Assembly: GCF_000243715.2 (NCBI RefSeq)
Contig: NZ_AHMO02000007.1
Location: 1-64,000, forward strand
Length of the DNA: 64,000 nt
Direction: 5' to 3'
From: Leptospira broomii serovar Hurstbridge str. 5399
GTDB taxonomy: Bacteria > Spirochaetota > Leptospiria > Leptospirales > Leptospiraceae
The notes under the pieces are model-generated. The model ran no database searches and was not told the origin of the DNA. It worked only from the letters and a program-made list of their open reading frames with translations. Shown here in pieces: positions 7,358-16,287 of the stretch (positions within the stretch are counted from its first letter, which is position 1; every line of letters starts with the position of its first letter). A program made the translations under genes and the position numbers.

Positions 7358-7367
7358 GATATGATTC

Positions 7368-7646
7368 TTGATACTTTCCTTTAAACATAAAGGCTTGGAA
7401 CAGTTTTTTGAGACTGGAAGTAAGAAAGGGATTCAACCTGATCACGCAAGCAAATTAGCGCGAATTTTGGATAGGTTAGATTCATCCATATCTCATAAAG
7501 ATATGGATTTACCAGCTTATAGATTACATCCGCTTAAGGGTAAAGAGAAGGATAGATGGTCAGTTTGGGTAAATGGCAATTGGCGAATTACTTTTGAATT
7601 TGAAAGAGAGAATGCTATATTAGTAGATTATGAAGATTATCATTAA
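7368..7646 (+). CDS. higB: HigB-type toxin (RelE/ParE superfamily)
   Basis: A 92-aa killer protein. SFKHKGLEQFFETG near the N-terminus, ILDRLD, LHPLKGKEKDRWSVWVNGNWRITFEF and the end LVDYEDYH are all standard for HigB, a ribosome-dependent mRNA endonuclease. A TTG start at 7368 is used because the nearby ATG at 7361 is in another frame that ends after seven codons. The antitoxin follows after 12 bp. The pair sits alone between attC 7 and attC 8. Confidence 0.92.
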   Translation: MILSFKHKGLEQFFETGSKKGIQPDHASKLARILDRLDSSISHKDMDLPAYRLHPLKGKEKDRWSVWVNGNWRITFEFERENAILVDYEDYH

Positions 7647-7658
7647 GGCATAGAATTT

Positions 7659-7946
7659 ATGAATAAAAGAAAACCTACTCATCCTGGTGAAATCTTATTG
7701 GAAGATGTAATAAAGCCTCTTGGTTTAACGATAACGGAAGCTGCAAAAGATTTAGGAATATCTCGCAAGACACTTTCTGAAATAGTGAATGGAAAGAGTT
7801 CGATAACACCAGAGACAGCAGTTCGAATTGCTTTGGCGACAAATACTTCTGCAGAGAGTTGGTTAAATATGCAGATTAAATTGGATTTATGGACAGCCCT
7901 GCAGGACAAGCCCCGAAATGTTATTAAATTTCCGGTATCAGCTTAA
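7659..7946 (+). CDS. higA: HigA-type antitoxin
   Basis: A 95-aa HigA-family addiction-module antidote. RKPTHPGEILLEDVIKPLGLT leads into the helix-turn-helix (EAAKDLGISRKTLSEIVNGKSSIT), then AVRIALATNTSAESWLNMQIKLDLW. All are hallmarks of the family. It neutralises HigB and probably binds the GTAACC/GGTTAC operator. It is co-transcribed with higB. Confidence 0.93.
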   Translation: MNKRKPTHPGEILLEDVIKPLGLTITEAAKDLGISRKTLSEIVNGKSSITPETAVRIALATNTSAESWLNMQIKLDLWTALQDKPRNVIKFPVSA

Positions 7947-7983
7947 CCTTATTTGGTCTAACTTTTTTAACGGCCAAACCGTC

Positions 7984-8136
7984 GCTTAACTAAAAATTGT
8001 CGCGGCGCTTCGGGCTCGCTTACGCGCCCCTTGCTTGGGCTTCGCCAAATTCCGCTTTGTCACTCGTCTTGCAGAGCAAGCCTCGCACCAAGTGCTTACG
8101 CACTCGCGGAACGTCGACAATTATCTTTCGTTAGTC
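7984..8136. repeat. attC-like recombination site 8 (class A)
   Basis: Begins GCTTAAC (7984-7990) and ends GTTAGTC (8130-8136). The inner arms AATTGTCG and CGACAATT pair. The core around 8057 reads GCTTTGTCACTCG as in the other class A sites. Confidence 0.87.
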
Positions 8137-8173
8137 GCAATCGTCTTAAACGCTTTCTAAATATCAGAAAAAA

Positions 8174-9160
8174 ATGAATAATTATTGGCAGATCGCATCA
8201 GGTGGATTCGGAAGATATTTTTCACATATTTTTTTAGATTATGGTATTGCTTTCGTTGGTGATCAAAAATTTGTCGATATAATTCTCACGGTAAAAGAGG
8301 GAGATCGAATTATATTGAAAGAAGGGAAAACGATAAAAGCCGTAGGTGTCATAGAAAAAAGAAATGGAAAAGTAAATGGCTCGAACGATTTAAAATTTCT
8401 TTCCGACATTGACGGATGGTTAATGCCTGGTTATTGTTTCGTTAAATATTACATTCCAAAAAATCCATTGCCAGAACCTTCTTTAACTATTGCGACAATC
8501 ACTGGTATTAATAAAGACGAAATAAAGAATATAGTAGATGATTTGATTAATAATCTAACTCCGAAGGAAACTTACCTACCATTGCCAAATCCGACAAATG
8601 ATGTTAGAGATTTTGATATTATAGAAGAACTTGTAAAATTTGGCCTTAGCCCGAGTAGATCAAAAAAAGTAAGTGAGCAAATATCTCGAATTAGGTTACT
8701 CGCGTCTTATTATTATCGAAATATTAGCTGGGATGAAGTGCGTGAACATGAAACGAGATCATTCCTTGTTATTCCGTTATTACTTGCTTTAGGGTGGCCT
8801 GAGCAGAATATTAAAATAGAATACCCAAATCCCTCCGGAAAAATTGATATAGCGATTTTCAATAAACCTTTTAAGAGTAAAGAAATTTCAAATTCGGAAT
8901 GTAAAATTATTATCGAAACAAAAGGATTTGATAAAGGTTTAGGTCTTGCTTTATCACAAGCAGAAGGCTATTCTAAACATTTCCCGAAGCTTGAATTAAT
9001 CGCGCTAACAAATGGCTATTGTTACAAAATTTTTAAATTCAAAAATGAAAAATGGGAGTTAGATTCATATATTAATCTATTAAATCCACAAGATAAATAT
9101 CCGATTTTCCCTTCGATTTCTGGTGCATTGAATACTCTGCAAAACCTTCTACCTAAATAG
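8174..9160 (+). CDS. Two-domain protein with restriction-type nuclease C-terminus
   Basis: A 328-aa protein. The N-terminal ~115 residues (YWQIASGGFGRYFS, VKEGDRIILKEG, AVGVIEKRNG) resemble small beta-barrel or EVE-like substrate-sensing domains of modification-dependent systems. The C-terminal half resembles the HsdR N-terminal nuclease: LVIPLLLALGWPEQNIKIEYP, GKIDIAIF (about residue 221) and IIIETKGF (about 248), giving D...ExK. It could be a stand-alone modification-dependent restriction enzyme. That assignment is inference; the nuclease fold is fairly well supported by motif order. It is the only gene in its cassette. Confidence 0.65.
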   Translation: MNNYWQIASGGFGRYFSHIFLDYGIAFVGDQKFVDIILTVKEGDRIILKEGKTIKAVGVIEKRNGKVNGSNDLKFLSDIDGWLMPGYCFVKYYIPKNPLPEPSLTIATITGINKDEIKNIVDDLINNLTPKETYLPLPNPTNDVRDFDIIEELVKFGLSPSRSKKVSEQISRIRLLASYYYRNISWDEVREHETRSFLVIPLLLALGWPEQNIKIEYPNPSGKIDIAIFNKPFKSKEISNSECKIIIETKGFDKGLGLALSQAEGYSKHFPKLELIALTNGYCYKIFKFKNEKWELDSYINLLNPQDKYPIFPSISGALNTLQNLLPK

Positions 9161-9169
9161 GACGACTGC

Positions 9170-9311
9170 GACTAACTACGTAGCCTCCGTTCCGCTCGGG
9201 CTTACTTCGTAACCCTCGCTCCAGGCTTCGCCACATTATCCTTCAGTCACTAAACTTGCTTACGCAAGTTCGTGCCTTCCGGCCAACGTCGGAGCTACTA
9301 TTTCGTTATCT
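9170..9311. repeat. attC-like recombination site 9 (class C)
   Basis: Begins GACTAAC (9170-9176) and ends GTTATCT (9305-9311), a weaker core match. The arms TAGCCTCCG and CGGAGCTA pair. The interior reads TCAGTCACTAAACTTGC, a diverged form of the core. Confidence 0.75.
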
Positions 9312-9405
9312 GCCATGCCGCGCCCCTTCATTATAGCGCCTGCCGTCCGTGGCAGGCTTAAATAGCATAATTCAATTAAATATAGGATTCTTTTGGATAA
9401 CGTAA

Positions 9406-11973
9406 ATGGCAAAGAAAGAAAAAAGCTTTTCAGACTGGCTCAACGAACGCCCAACATGGCAAAAAATCTCAGCTAAGTTTTTAATAGAGCAGGGGGCAAT
9501 TTCTGAGGATAAGATTATTGAAATTTCAAACCTATGTTATAAAGAAGCAAATTCAACAGAAGGAATTAAAGATTGTGATATAAAGGCAATTTCTGAAAAG
9601 ATTAGTAATTCAGAGTCAAGCGAATTTAAAATTTTAGAAATAACTGATATAAAAGGTGTAAACGCATTAAGCCCCAAAAAACCAATAAACTTATATCCTC
9701 ATTCATTGTCCATTTTATATGGAAATAACGGTTCGGGAAAATCAGGCTATGTTCGTGCCTTAAAGCATCTTTCTGGAAACAAAAAGAAAGGAACATTGAT
9801 TGGAAATATCTACTCTGATTCAAAGGAAGAGGCTTCTATTTCGGTTAAGATTGATATAGGCGGAAATGAAAATACAATCACACACAAATTAGAAGAGCCT
9901 CATCCCCAATTTGAGAGAATGAAAATTTATGATACACTGACTTCGAGTTTATTCATTGATGAGGAAAGTGAGATAAGTTATGAGCCCCCTGAACTTTGGT
10001 TTCTATCGGAGTTAACAAAAGCTAGCGAGAAAGTAGCAGATGTTTTAAAAGAAAGTCGTGAAGTCGCGTTAAAAACGGATTTTCAATTACCTGAGCATTA
10101 CTCTGATACAGACATTGGAATTTGGTTTAATAGTATTACTACAAATATGAAAGAGGAAGAATTAAAATCAAAAATATTTTGGAATGAATCCGATGATGCG
10201 AAGTTAGCAGAACTGATCCAATTATTATCTGCTTCGGATACTTCAAAGAAAATAACTACATTAAGCAATCGGGATTTAGCTGCTAAAAACGTAATAGATG
10301 CCTTAAATGAGACCCTAATTGGTTATTCTAATGATAATCTTAAATCTTTAAAAGCTCTTGATGATATTAGTAAAGAATCGGCTAAAGTAGCTAAAGAAGC
10401 GGCCGATAAAGTATTTTCTTCTGCCCCGTTGCCTGGTGTAGGCAATGCTACATGGAAAGCATTATGGGAAGCAGCTAGAGAATATTCGGTAACGGAAGCC
10501 TACAAAGAAGAAGTTTTTCCATATGTAGCAGATGGGTCCGTTTGTGTTCTATGCCAACGGCCTCTTGAGAGTGAAACAATAAATCGGTTAACTGATTTTG
10601 AAAATTTTATTCAAGGTTCTCTTGAGAAAAAAGCTTTTGAAGATTTACTGAAGTATAAGCAAAAATTGAGTGGGTTGCCGAAGCTTCCTCTTGACGAGGT
10701 AGTAGCACTAAATTTACAAATTCTTCTTCCAGAAGAGCAAGATAAACAAGAAGAATTTCTTAAAGAAATTATTAACTTGAGAGATAAGCTGGATAAAATC
10801 GATAACGGCAGTACATTTGATATAATTGATTTCTCTAAAGAAAAGCAACTAATTGAATACTTATCTACAATTAAGAGCAAAGTTTTGATAGAGCTTGAAG
10901 AAACTAAAAAATCACAAAATCCAGAAGAGAAAGCAGAAATATTAAAATCTAAAGTAGAACTAGAGGCTAGATCTTTTCTCTTTAAAAATATTCAGAAAAT
11001 TCAAGAAAGAATCAATTCTTTGAAAATTGCTGAAGAATTTGAGAAAGCAATCGGTAGCTGCAACACTGCTCCTTTAAGTAAAAAGAAATCTGCTCTTTCA
11101 GCGAGTCTTCTAACTGATGAGTTCAGAGATATTTTTCAAAAAGAATTAAATAAACTCGGAGCGACGCACTTAAAAGCCGAACTTCAACAAAAACGTGCTT
11201 CAAAGGGAGTTACATATTATGCCGTCAAATTAAAATCAATAAATGAAGCACCAGTTGGCAAGATCTTAAGCGAAGGTGAATTCCGAATAGCATCTCTCGC
11301 TGCCTTTATATCAGAGATATTACTCTCTAAGAATAAAGCCCCTATAATATTCGATGATCCAATAAATTCATTGGATGTTGAGTATGAAGAGTATGTAAGT
11401 AGCAGAATTTGTGAAATGTCAAAGAATCAGCAAGTTATTGTTTTTACCCATAGAATTTCTTTATTAACTAATTTAGAAACGATTGCTAAGTTGCAAGACG
11501 GAGAGGCAAATACATTACATTTAACGCGCGAGAATTGGGGAACAGGCCAACCCGGTGAAACTCCGCTTTACGCGAGGAAAGTTGAGACATCATTAAATAT
11601 TCTTATAACTAATTTGCAAAAGGGTAGGAAAATTTTAGAATCCGAGGATGGAACGGCAGCTTTTTATCCTGTTGGGAAAGCACTCTGCAGTGATTTTCGC
11701 ATTCTATTGGAGAGAGCTATTGAAGAATGTCTCTTACAGAGTGTTGTGATTCGTTTCAGAAGATCCGTTCAAACGCTACGTTTAAAAAATTTGTTACATA
11801 TTGAAAAAGCGGACATTCAATTAATTGATGAATTGATGACAAAATATTCGTATTTTGAACATTCGCAGCCAACAGAAACTCCGGTGTCGCCGCCGGATGT
11901 TATCGAAATGGAATTAGATTTTCAAAAGTTAAAAACATGGCTTGATTCATTTAGAAAACGTGTAAAAAATTAA
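9406..11973 (+). CDS. PrrC/RloC-like AAA ATPase, candidate anticodon nuclease
   Basis: An 855-aa SMC/ABC-like ATPase of the AAA_13 type. Walker A GNNGSGKS is at about residues 106-113 and Walker B IIFDDPINSLD at about 647-657. A coiled-coil middle carries CVLCQRPL (about 379), reminiscent of the RloC zinc hook. The C-terminus has FRILLERAIEE (about 763), a possible RxxxE pair, and a later histidine (LLHIEK or YFEHSQP). This fits the R-E-H triad of PrrC anticodon nucleases, although the E-H spacing differs slightly. It shares its cassette with a type IIG enzyme. PrrC is known to guard a type I restriction system, so a guard role is a reasonable inference. Confidence 0.65.
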   Translation: MAKKEKSFSDWLNERPTWQKISAKFLIEQGAISEDKIIEISNLCYKEANSTEGIKDCDIKAISEKISNSESSEFKILEITDIKGVNALSPKKPINLYPHSLSILYGNNGSGKSGYVRALKHLSGNKKKGTLIGNIYSDSKEEASISVKIDIGGNENTITHKLEEPHPQFERMKIYDTLTSSLFIDEESEISYEPPELWFLSELTKASEKVADVLKESREVALKTDFQLPEHYSDTDIGIWFNSITTNMKEEELKSKIFWNESDDAKLAELIQLLSASDTSKKITTLSNRDLAAKNVIDALNETLIGYSNDNLKSLKALDDISKESAKVAKEAADKVFSSAPLPGVGNATWKALWEAAREYSVTEAYKEEVFPYVADGSVCVLCQRPLESETINRLTDFENFIQGSLEKKAFEDLLKYKQKLSGLPKLPLDEVVALNLQILLPEEQDKQEEFLKEIINLRDKLDKIDNGSTFDIIDFSKEKQLIEYLSTIKSKVLIELEETKKSQNPEEKAEILKSKVELEARSFLFKNIQKIQERINSLKIAEEFEKAIGSCNTAPLSKKKSALSASLLTDEFRDIFQKELNKLGATHLKAELQQKRASKGVTYYAVKLKSINEAPVGKILSEGEFRIASLAAFISEILLSKNKAPIIFDDPINSLDVEYEEYVSSRICEMSKNQQVIVFTHRISLLTNLETIAKLQDGEANTLHLTRENWGTGQPGETPLYARKVETSLNILITNLQKGRKILESEDGTAAFYPVGKALCSDFRILLERAIEECLLQSVVIRFRRSVQTLRLKNLLHIEKADIQLIDELMTKYSYFEHSQPTETPVSPPDVIEMELDFQKLKTWLDSFRKRVKN

Positions 11974-12100
11974 TAGCATTTTCCTTTTCCCGGTTCTTGC
12001 GAACCGGTCCACCCGAACGCTTCGCGATCGGGACGTGGAATATTCGCTCTACTCGTTCTAATTGCCCTCGTTAAAACTGCTTCGCAGATTTTACTCGGGC
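11974..12100. other. Intergenic region with hairpins, possible attC relic
   Basis: CCGGTTC-TTGC-GAACCGG (11990-12007) is a perfect stem-loop. A second weak stem follows (CCGA...TCGG). The segment CGCTTCGCGATCGGG and a later CGTTAAAAC echo attC core wording, but no paired end sites are found. It could be a terminator between convergent genes or a decayed attC. Confidence 0.4.
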
Positions 12101-12376
12101 TTAATCCTGTCTTTCTACTAGATTACTTTTCAGAAATGCAGAGTAGAAATAAACAGTAGGCTTTCCATAAAGTCTATATAGCACCAAAAATTCATCCATA
12201 AACAATCGTCTTAATCCTAATTCTACCTTAGAAATATGACTTCGGCTCCGTTTTAGCTTTTTGGCTACTTCCGCTTGAGTAAATCCCGCTTCCTTTCTCG
12301 CTGTTTTTAAGGCTCTGTAAAAGAATTCTTTTTCTTTTTTAGAGACTTCCCAGTAAGGCAAGGCACTTGCGAACAT
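12101..12376 (-). CDS. XRE-family HTH protein
   Basis: A 91-aa protein read against all other cassette genes. A Cro/C1-type helix-turn-helix lies at about residues 25-60 (KTARKEAGFTQAEVAKKLKRSRSHISKVELGLR). The remainder (FLVLYRLYGKPTVYFY) resembles the end of short plasmid or phage repressors. It is divergent from the HTH gene at 12550, with the operator-like repeat at 12494-12522 between them. It may regulate the ATPase or restriction gene of the same cassette. Confidence 0.8.
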   Translation of the reverse strand: MFASALPYWEVSKKEKEFFYRALKTARKEAGFTQAEVAKKLKRSRSHISKVELGLRRLFMDEFLVLYRLYGKPTVYFYSAFLKSNLVERQD

Positions 12377-12493
12377 GGCAACCTCTGGATTTGCCTCTTT
12401 CTAGGCATTTGAAGGCCTTAGAATGTTCTTTTTTCTGCTTTTCGGATGAGGAGATGCCATGGAAACTAATTCTGCGCTCATAAAGTGCTAAAT

Positions 12494-12522
12494 ACATTAA
12501 TACTCTAAAAACGTATTAATGT
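12494..12522. promoter_or_regulatory. Perfect 10-bp inverted repeat, probable operator
   Basis: ACATTAATAC (12494-12503) and GTATTAATGT (12513-12522) are exact reverse complements separated by 9 bp. It sits 27 bp before the ATG at 12550, between two divergent HTH genes. One or both products are the likely ligands. Confidence 0.65.
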
Positions 12523-12549
12523 CAGTGATATTTTATAAAAGTATTTTGA

Positions 12550-12972
12550 ATGACAGTTAAAAAAGTAGAGAATTTACTCGGTAAAAAGGTGCAAGCCCTG
12601 ATCGAAGCAAAAGGGGACAGTCAGAAAGAAGCGGCTGCCAAATTGAAACTTACACCTACCGGAATGAATGGAATTGTTCAAGGACGAGTCGAATCTGCTT
12701 CGCATTCTTTTTTAACGCTTCTGAAACAAGAGTATAAGCCAGACTTTAATTGGCTTTTAAATGATTCGATTCCAGTCCTTCCAATTAAATATCTTTCACC
12801 GGAAGAGGAAGATAAATTGGTTTCGAAAGCGGATCAAGATAAAGTTTTACTTAGCCAAATCAAGACTACTAAAGGTTTGAGAGAAATCATTCAGAACCTT
12901 TTGAAATTTTCCAATCAGGAAAGAAAAGCTATTGGTGATTTGATAGCTGAGTTTTCTAAAAATAAAGATTAA
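12550..12972 (+). CDS. HTH regulator, complete copy
   Basis: A 140-aa protein with a Cro/C1-like N-terminus (LGKKVQALIEAKGDSQKEAAAKLKLTPTGMNGIVQGR, about residues 7-45) and a helical charged C-terminus (LSPEEEDKLVSKADQDK, REIIQNLLKFSNQERKAIGDLIAEF). The last 208 bp recur at the start of the window. It lies 103 bp ahead of the type IIG restriction-modification gene, so a controller role for that gene is plausible, as is phage-repressor ancestry. The ATG is supported by the operator position, not by a strong ribosome-binding site. Confidence 0.8.
   Translation: MTVKKVENLLGKKVQALIEAKGDSQKEAAAKLKLTPTGMNGIVQGRVESASHSFLTLLKQEYKPDFNWLLNDSIPVLPIKYLSPEEEDKLVSKADQDKVLLSQIKTTKGLREIIQNLLKFSNQERKAIGDLIAEFSKNKD
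12765..12972 (+). repeat. 208-bp direct repeat of positions 1-208
   Basis: Identical to 1-208 except for one base (A at 12966, G at 202). Homology ends exactly at the TAA stop of the HTH gene. The left limit is hidden by the window edge. The two copies are 12.76 kb apart in direct orientation. Confidence 0.95.
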
Positions 12973-13075
12973 CGATATACATTCTCTAAACAATGCCGGT
13001 TGTATAATCAATATATTTCATAATTAAGGCTATCATGAAATATGCAATGTAATTCTACTAAAAAGGATACTTTCA

Positions 13076-16039
13076 TTGAAAGGTAAAGAAATCATTGAAA
13101 AGAAAGTCGAAGATTTTTCTAAGAATGAAAAAACTTACTTAGATAAAAGTTTTCAAGAAACTGAAGCACGAAATCGTTTTATCGATCCATTTTTCCAAGC
13201 ATTAGGTTGGGAATTTGATCAAACGCACTTACAAAGAAATCTATGGGATGTTCATCGAGAGTATTCCCAGAAAGACAATTCAAGCACCAAGAAGCCGGAT
13301 TATGCATTCCGACTTAATGGGAAATTAAAGTTTTTCGTCGAAGCTAAGGCACCCTGGGTTCCGCTTACTGATAAAGATCCTGTTTTTCAGGCAAAAAGAT
13401 ACGCTTATTCCACAAACGGAAAGGCTCCGATCGTAATCATAACTGATTTTCAAGAATTTAGAGTATTTAATTCGCTTCAAAAGCCGATATATGAAAATCC
13501 AAATCAAGGGTTAATCACAGAGTTTGATTTAAAATACACCGATTATTTAAATCAATGGGATTTTATATACGAACATTTTTCGAAAGAAGCAGTACTTGAT
13601 GGTAGTCTTGAGAAGTTAAGAGGAAAAATATCGAGAAGCACTAAGCCTCTTGATATAGAATTTCTTTCTGAAATAACTCTTTGGCGAGAAAATCTTGCAA
13701 AGAACATAGCAATTCGCAATGAATTATTAACCGTTGATGAGTTAAATGAAGCAGTTCAAAGAATATTGGATCGTTTGGTCTTTATTCGTAATTTAGAAGA
13801 TAGAGAAATCGTAAATGAAAATACTCTTCTTAACATATCAAGGAATAGAGAAGGAATCTATGAGAATCTTTTGCCGTTGTTTTCGGATTTAAACGTTAAA
13901 TATAATGGTCTTCTATTTAAACCTCATTTTAGTGAGACCCTGATTGTTGATGATAGAATCCTAAAAGAAACTATTCAGGATATGTGTTATCCTAGATCTC
14001 CATTTCAATTTGATGTAATTGAGCCTGAGATTCTGGGTCGAATATATGAAAAATTCTTAGGATCAAAAATACGACTTACCGAAAGTCATCGCGCGAAAGT
14101 TGAAGAAAAAGAAGAGGTTCGACATGCAGGTGGCGTTTATTATACGCCACAATTTATCGTAGATTATATAGTTAAGGAGACAGTTGGGAAGAGGATCGAA
14201 GGGCTTAAGCCGGAGGAAATAGAAAAAATTAAGATTTTGGATCCTGCTTGCGGATCTGGAAGTTTTCTTCTCGGCGCATATAACTATTTAATGGAATATC
14301 ATCGAAGCTTCTATAGTCAAAATATCAGCATAAAGAAATATAAAACAGATTACTTTGAGACGCAGGATGGAGAGCTAAAACTTAGCATTAAGAAAAAAGG
14401 AGAAATACTTATTAATAATATATTCGGTGTTGATGTTGATAGGGAGGCCACTGAAGTCGCAATCTTGAGTCTATACCTAAAGCTATTGGAGCACGGTATT
14501 GAAGATGATCAAGGATGGCTTTTTCTTAAAGGAAAGATTCTTCCTGATATGACAATGAATATCCAGTACGGCAATTCGTTAATTAGTCGTGAAGAGCTTT
14601 TCGCTAACGATATGTTTGGTAATGAGAAAATTCGCCCATTCGATTGGAAAAACGAAGTAAATGGATTTGGCTCAATTTTTAACTATTCTCAAGGCTTTGA
14701 TTGTGTGATCGGGAATCCGCCATATATCAAAACACAAGAATTACAGAAATCGCATCCTCATTTGATTGAACTTTATAAGAAGATATATACTTCTGGCAGC
14801 ACAGGAAATTACGATATATATATTCTATTCATTGAGAAAGCACTTTCATTGATTAATAGAAATGGTTTAATCGGATTTATTTGCCCTCACAAATTTTTTA
14901 ACTCTACTTACGGCATGAAAATTAGAGAATTATTAAGCCAAAAAAAGGCATTAAATAAGGTTTTGCATTTTGGTGTTAACCAAATTTTTGAGAATGCAAC
15001 TACATATACTTGCCTACTTTTTCTCACAGGTCAACCGCAAGAGAAATTCGAATATTATGAATTTAGAGACGAAATTAATGATATTGAAGATGCCCTCAAT
15101 AGCCGAATAAGTTATTTCAATATAAAGTCTAACGTAGTAGACTCAAGTAACTGGGTATTCGTAAATTCCGAAGAGAATAATTTCTTAGAAAAAATGCGTC
15201 TCAATAAGCCAACTTTGATAGATATTGCCACGAATATTTTCCAAGGACCGAAAGCAGGCGCAGATCCAGTATTCATTGTTAAACTTCTCGACGTAGGGAA
15301 GAAGAATAGCCTTTGCTATTCTTCTTCTATTCAGAATGAATTTAAAATAGAAAATTCAATAATCAAGCCTTATGTAAAAGGAAAGTATATACGGCGATAT
15401 AATATAGAAAAAACTACAGAATCGATTATCTTCCCTTACAATAAAGAAGGGAAATTAATATCGGAAGAAGAACTGAAGGCAGATTATCCGTTAGCTTATA
15501 AGTATTTATCGGATAAAGAGAATAAGAGAATTTTACTTCAGCGAGAGGAGGGGAGATTTAAGAACATCTGGTGGTCCTATAGTAGGCCACAGAATATGCA
15601 GATTCTTGACAGATTAAAAATACTGACACCATTTAATGCGTTCAAATCTTCCTTTTCTTTAGATTCTAGTGGAGACTTTATCTTTAGCGCCGGTGTTTCT
15701 GGAGCGTATGGGATCTTAATAAGAAAAGATGTTCCAATAACCTACTATTATTTGTTAGGAATTTTGAATTCAAGACTTTTGGATAAATTTTTAAAAACAA
15801 TCTCGACTGCCTTAAGAGGGGGCTTCTTTTCATATGAAAACAAGTATATCCGCCAATTACCCATTTATATTCCTACAGAAAGTGAACCAAAGAAATATGC
15901 ACAGTGTAAGAAGATTGAAGAGTTTGTTCAGTAGATATTGCACTTGCGTCAAAACGGAAAAGTTTCTGATGCGGAATTTCTAGAAGATAAAATTGATAGT
16001 ATTGTTGAAGAGATTTATGAAGTAAGTTATGGAACTTAA
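13076..16039 (+). CDS. Type IIG (Eco57I-like) restriction-modification enzyme with in-frame TAG
   Basis: A single-chain nuclease, N6-adenine methylase and specificity protein. The N-terminal nuclease has KPDYAF (about residue 72) and FFVEAKAP (about 86), giving D...ExK. Methylase motif I DPACGSGSF is at about 388 and motif IV NPPY at about 546. The C-terminal 350 residues form a TaqI-like target-recognition region. A TAG at 15932-15934 ends the frame after 952 codons. The same frame then continues for 34 sense codons (ILHLRQNGKVSDAEFLEDKID) to TAA at 16037, the usual helical end of this family. This is a nonsense mutation or a sequencing error. The start is a TTG. Confidence 0.88.
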
Positions 16040-16054
16040 CTTTTCTTTTTATCT

Positions 16055-16090
16055 CTAACCGGCTCCGCCATCCTTGGCTCCGCCGGTTAG
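16055..16090. repeat. Cassette-tail hairpin, copy 2
   Basis: CTAACCGG (16055-16062) pairs with CCGGTTAG (16083-16090). The segment to about 16128 is nearly identical to 1211-1285, including the bridge ATTCGGGGCGCGGCACAGCA into the attC. It follows the restriction-modification gene here and the ART-like gene at copy 1. Confidence 0.7.
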
Positions 16091-16110
16091 AATTCGGGGC
16101 GCGGCACAGC

Positions 16111-16262
16111 AGATAACTAAAAATTGTCGCTGCGCTTCGGGATCGCTTACGCGACCCTTGCTTGGGCTTCGCCAAATTCCGCTTTGTCACTCGTCTTGCA
16201 AAGCAAGTCTCGCGCCAAGTCCTTCGGACGCGCGGAACTTCGACAATTATATTTCGTTATCG
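16111..16262. repeat. attC-like recombination site 10 (class A)
   Basis: Begins AGATAAC (16111-16117) and ends GTTATCG (16256-16262). The AATTGTCG/CGACAATT arms pair. A long reading frame across the site is not protein-like. Confidence 0.84.
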
Positions 16263-16287
16263 CCATGCTCAATAAGTTCTGATTATT

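Noticed and set aside
12101..12972. Prophage immunity region
   Set aside because: Divergent HTH genes with an operator resemble one, but no other phage gene is present in the window and the genes lie inside a cassette bounded by attC sites.
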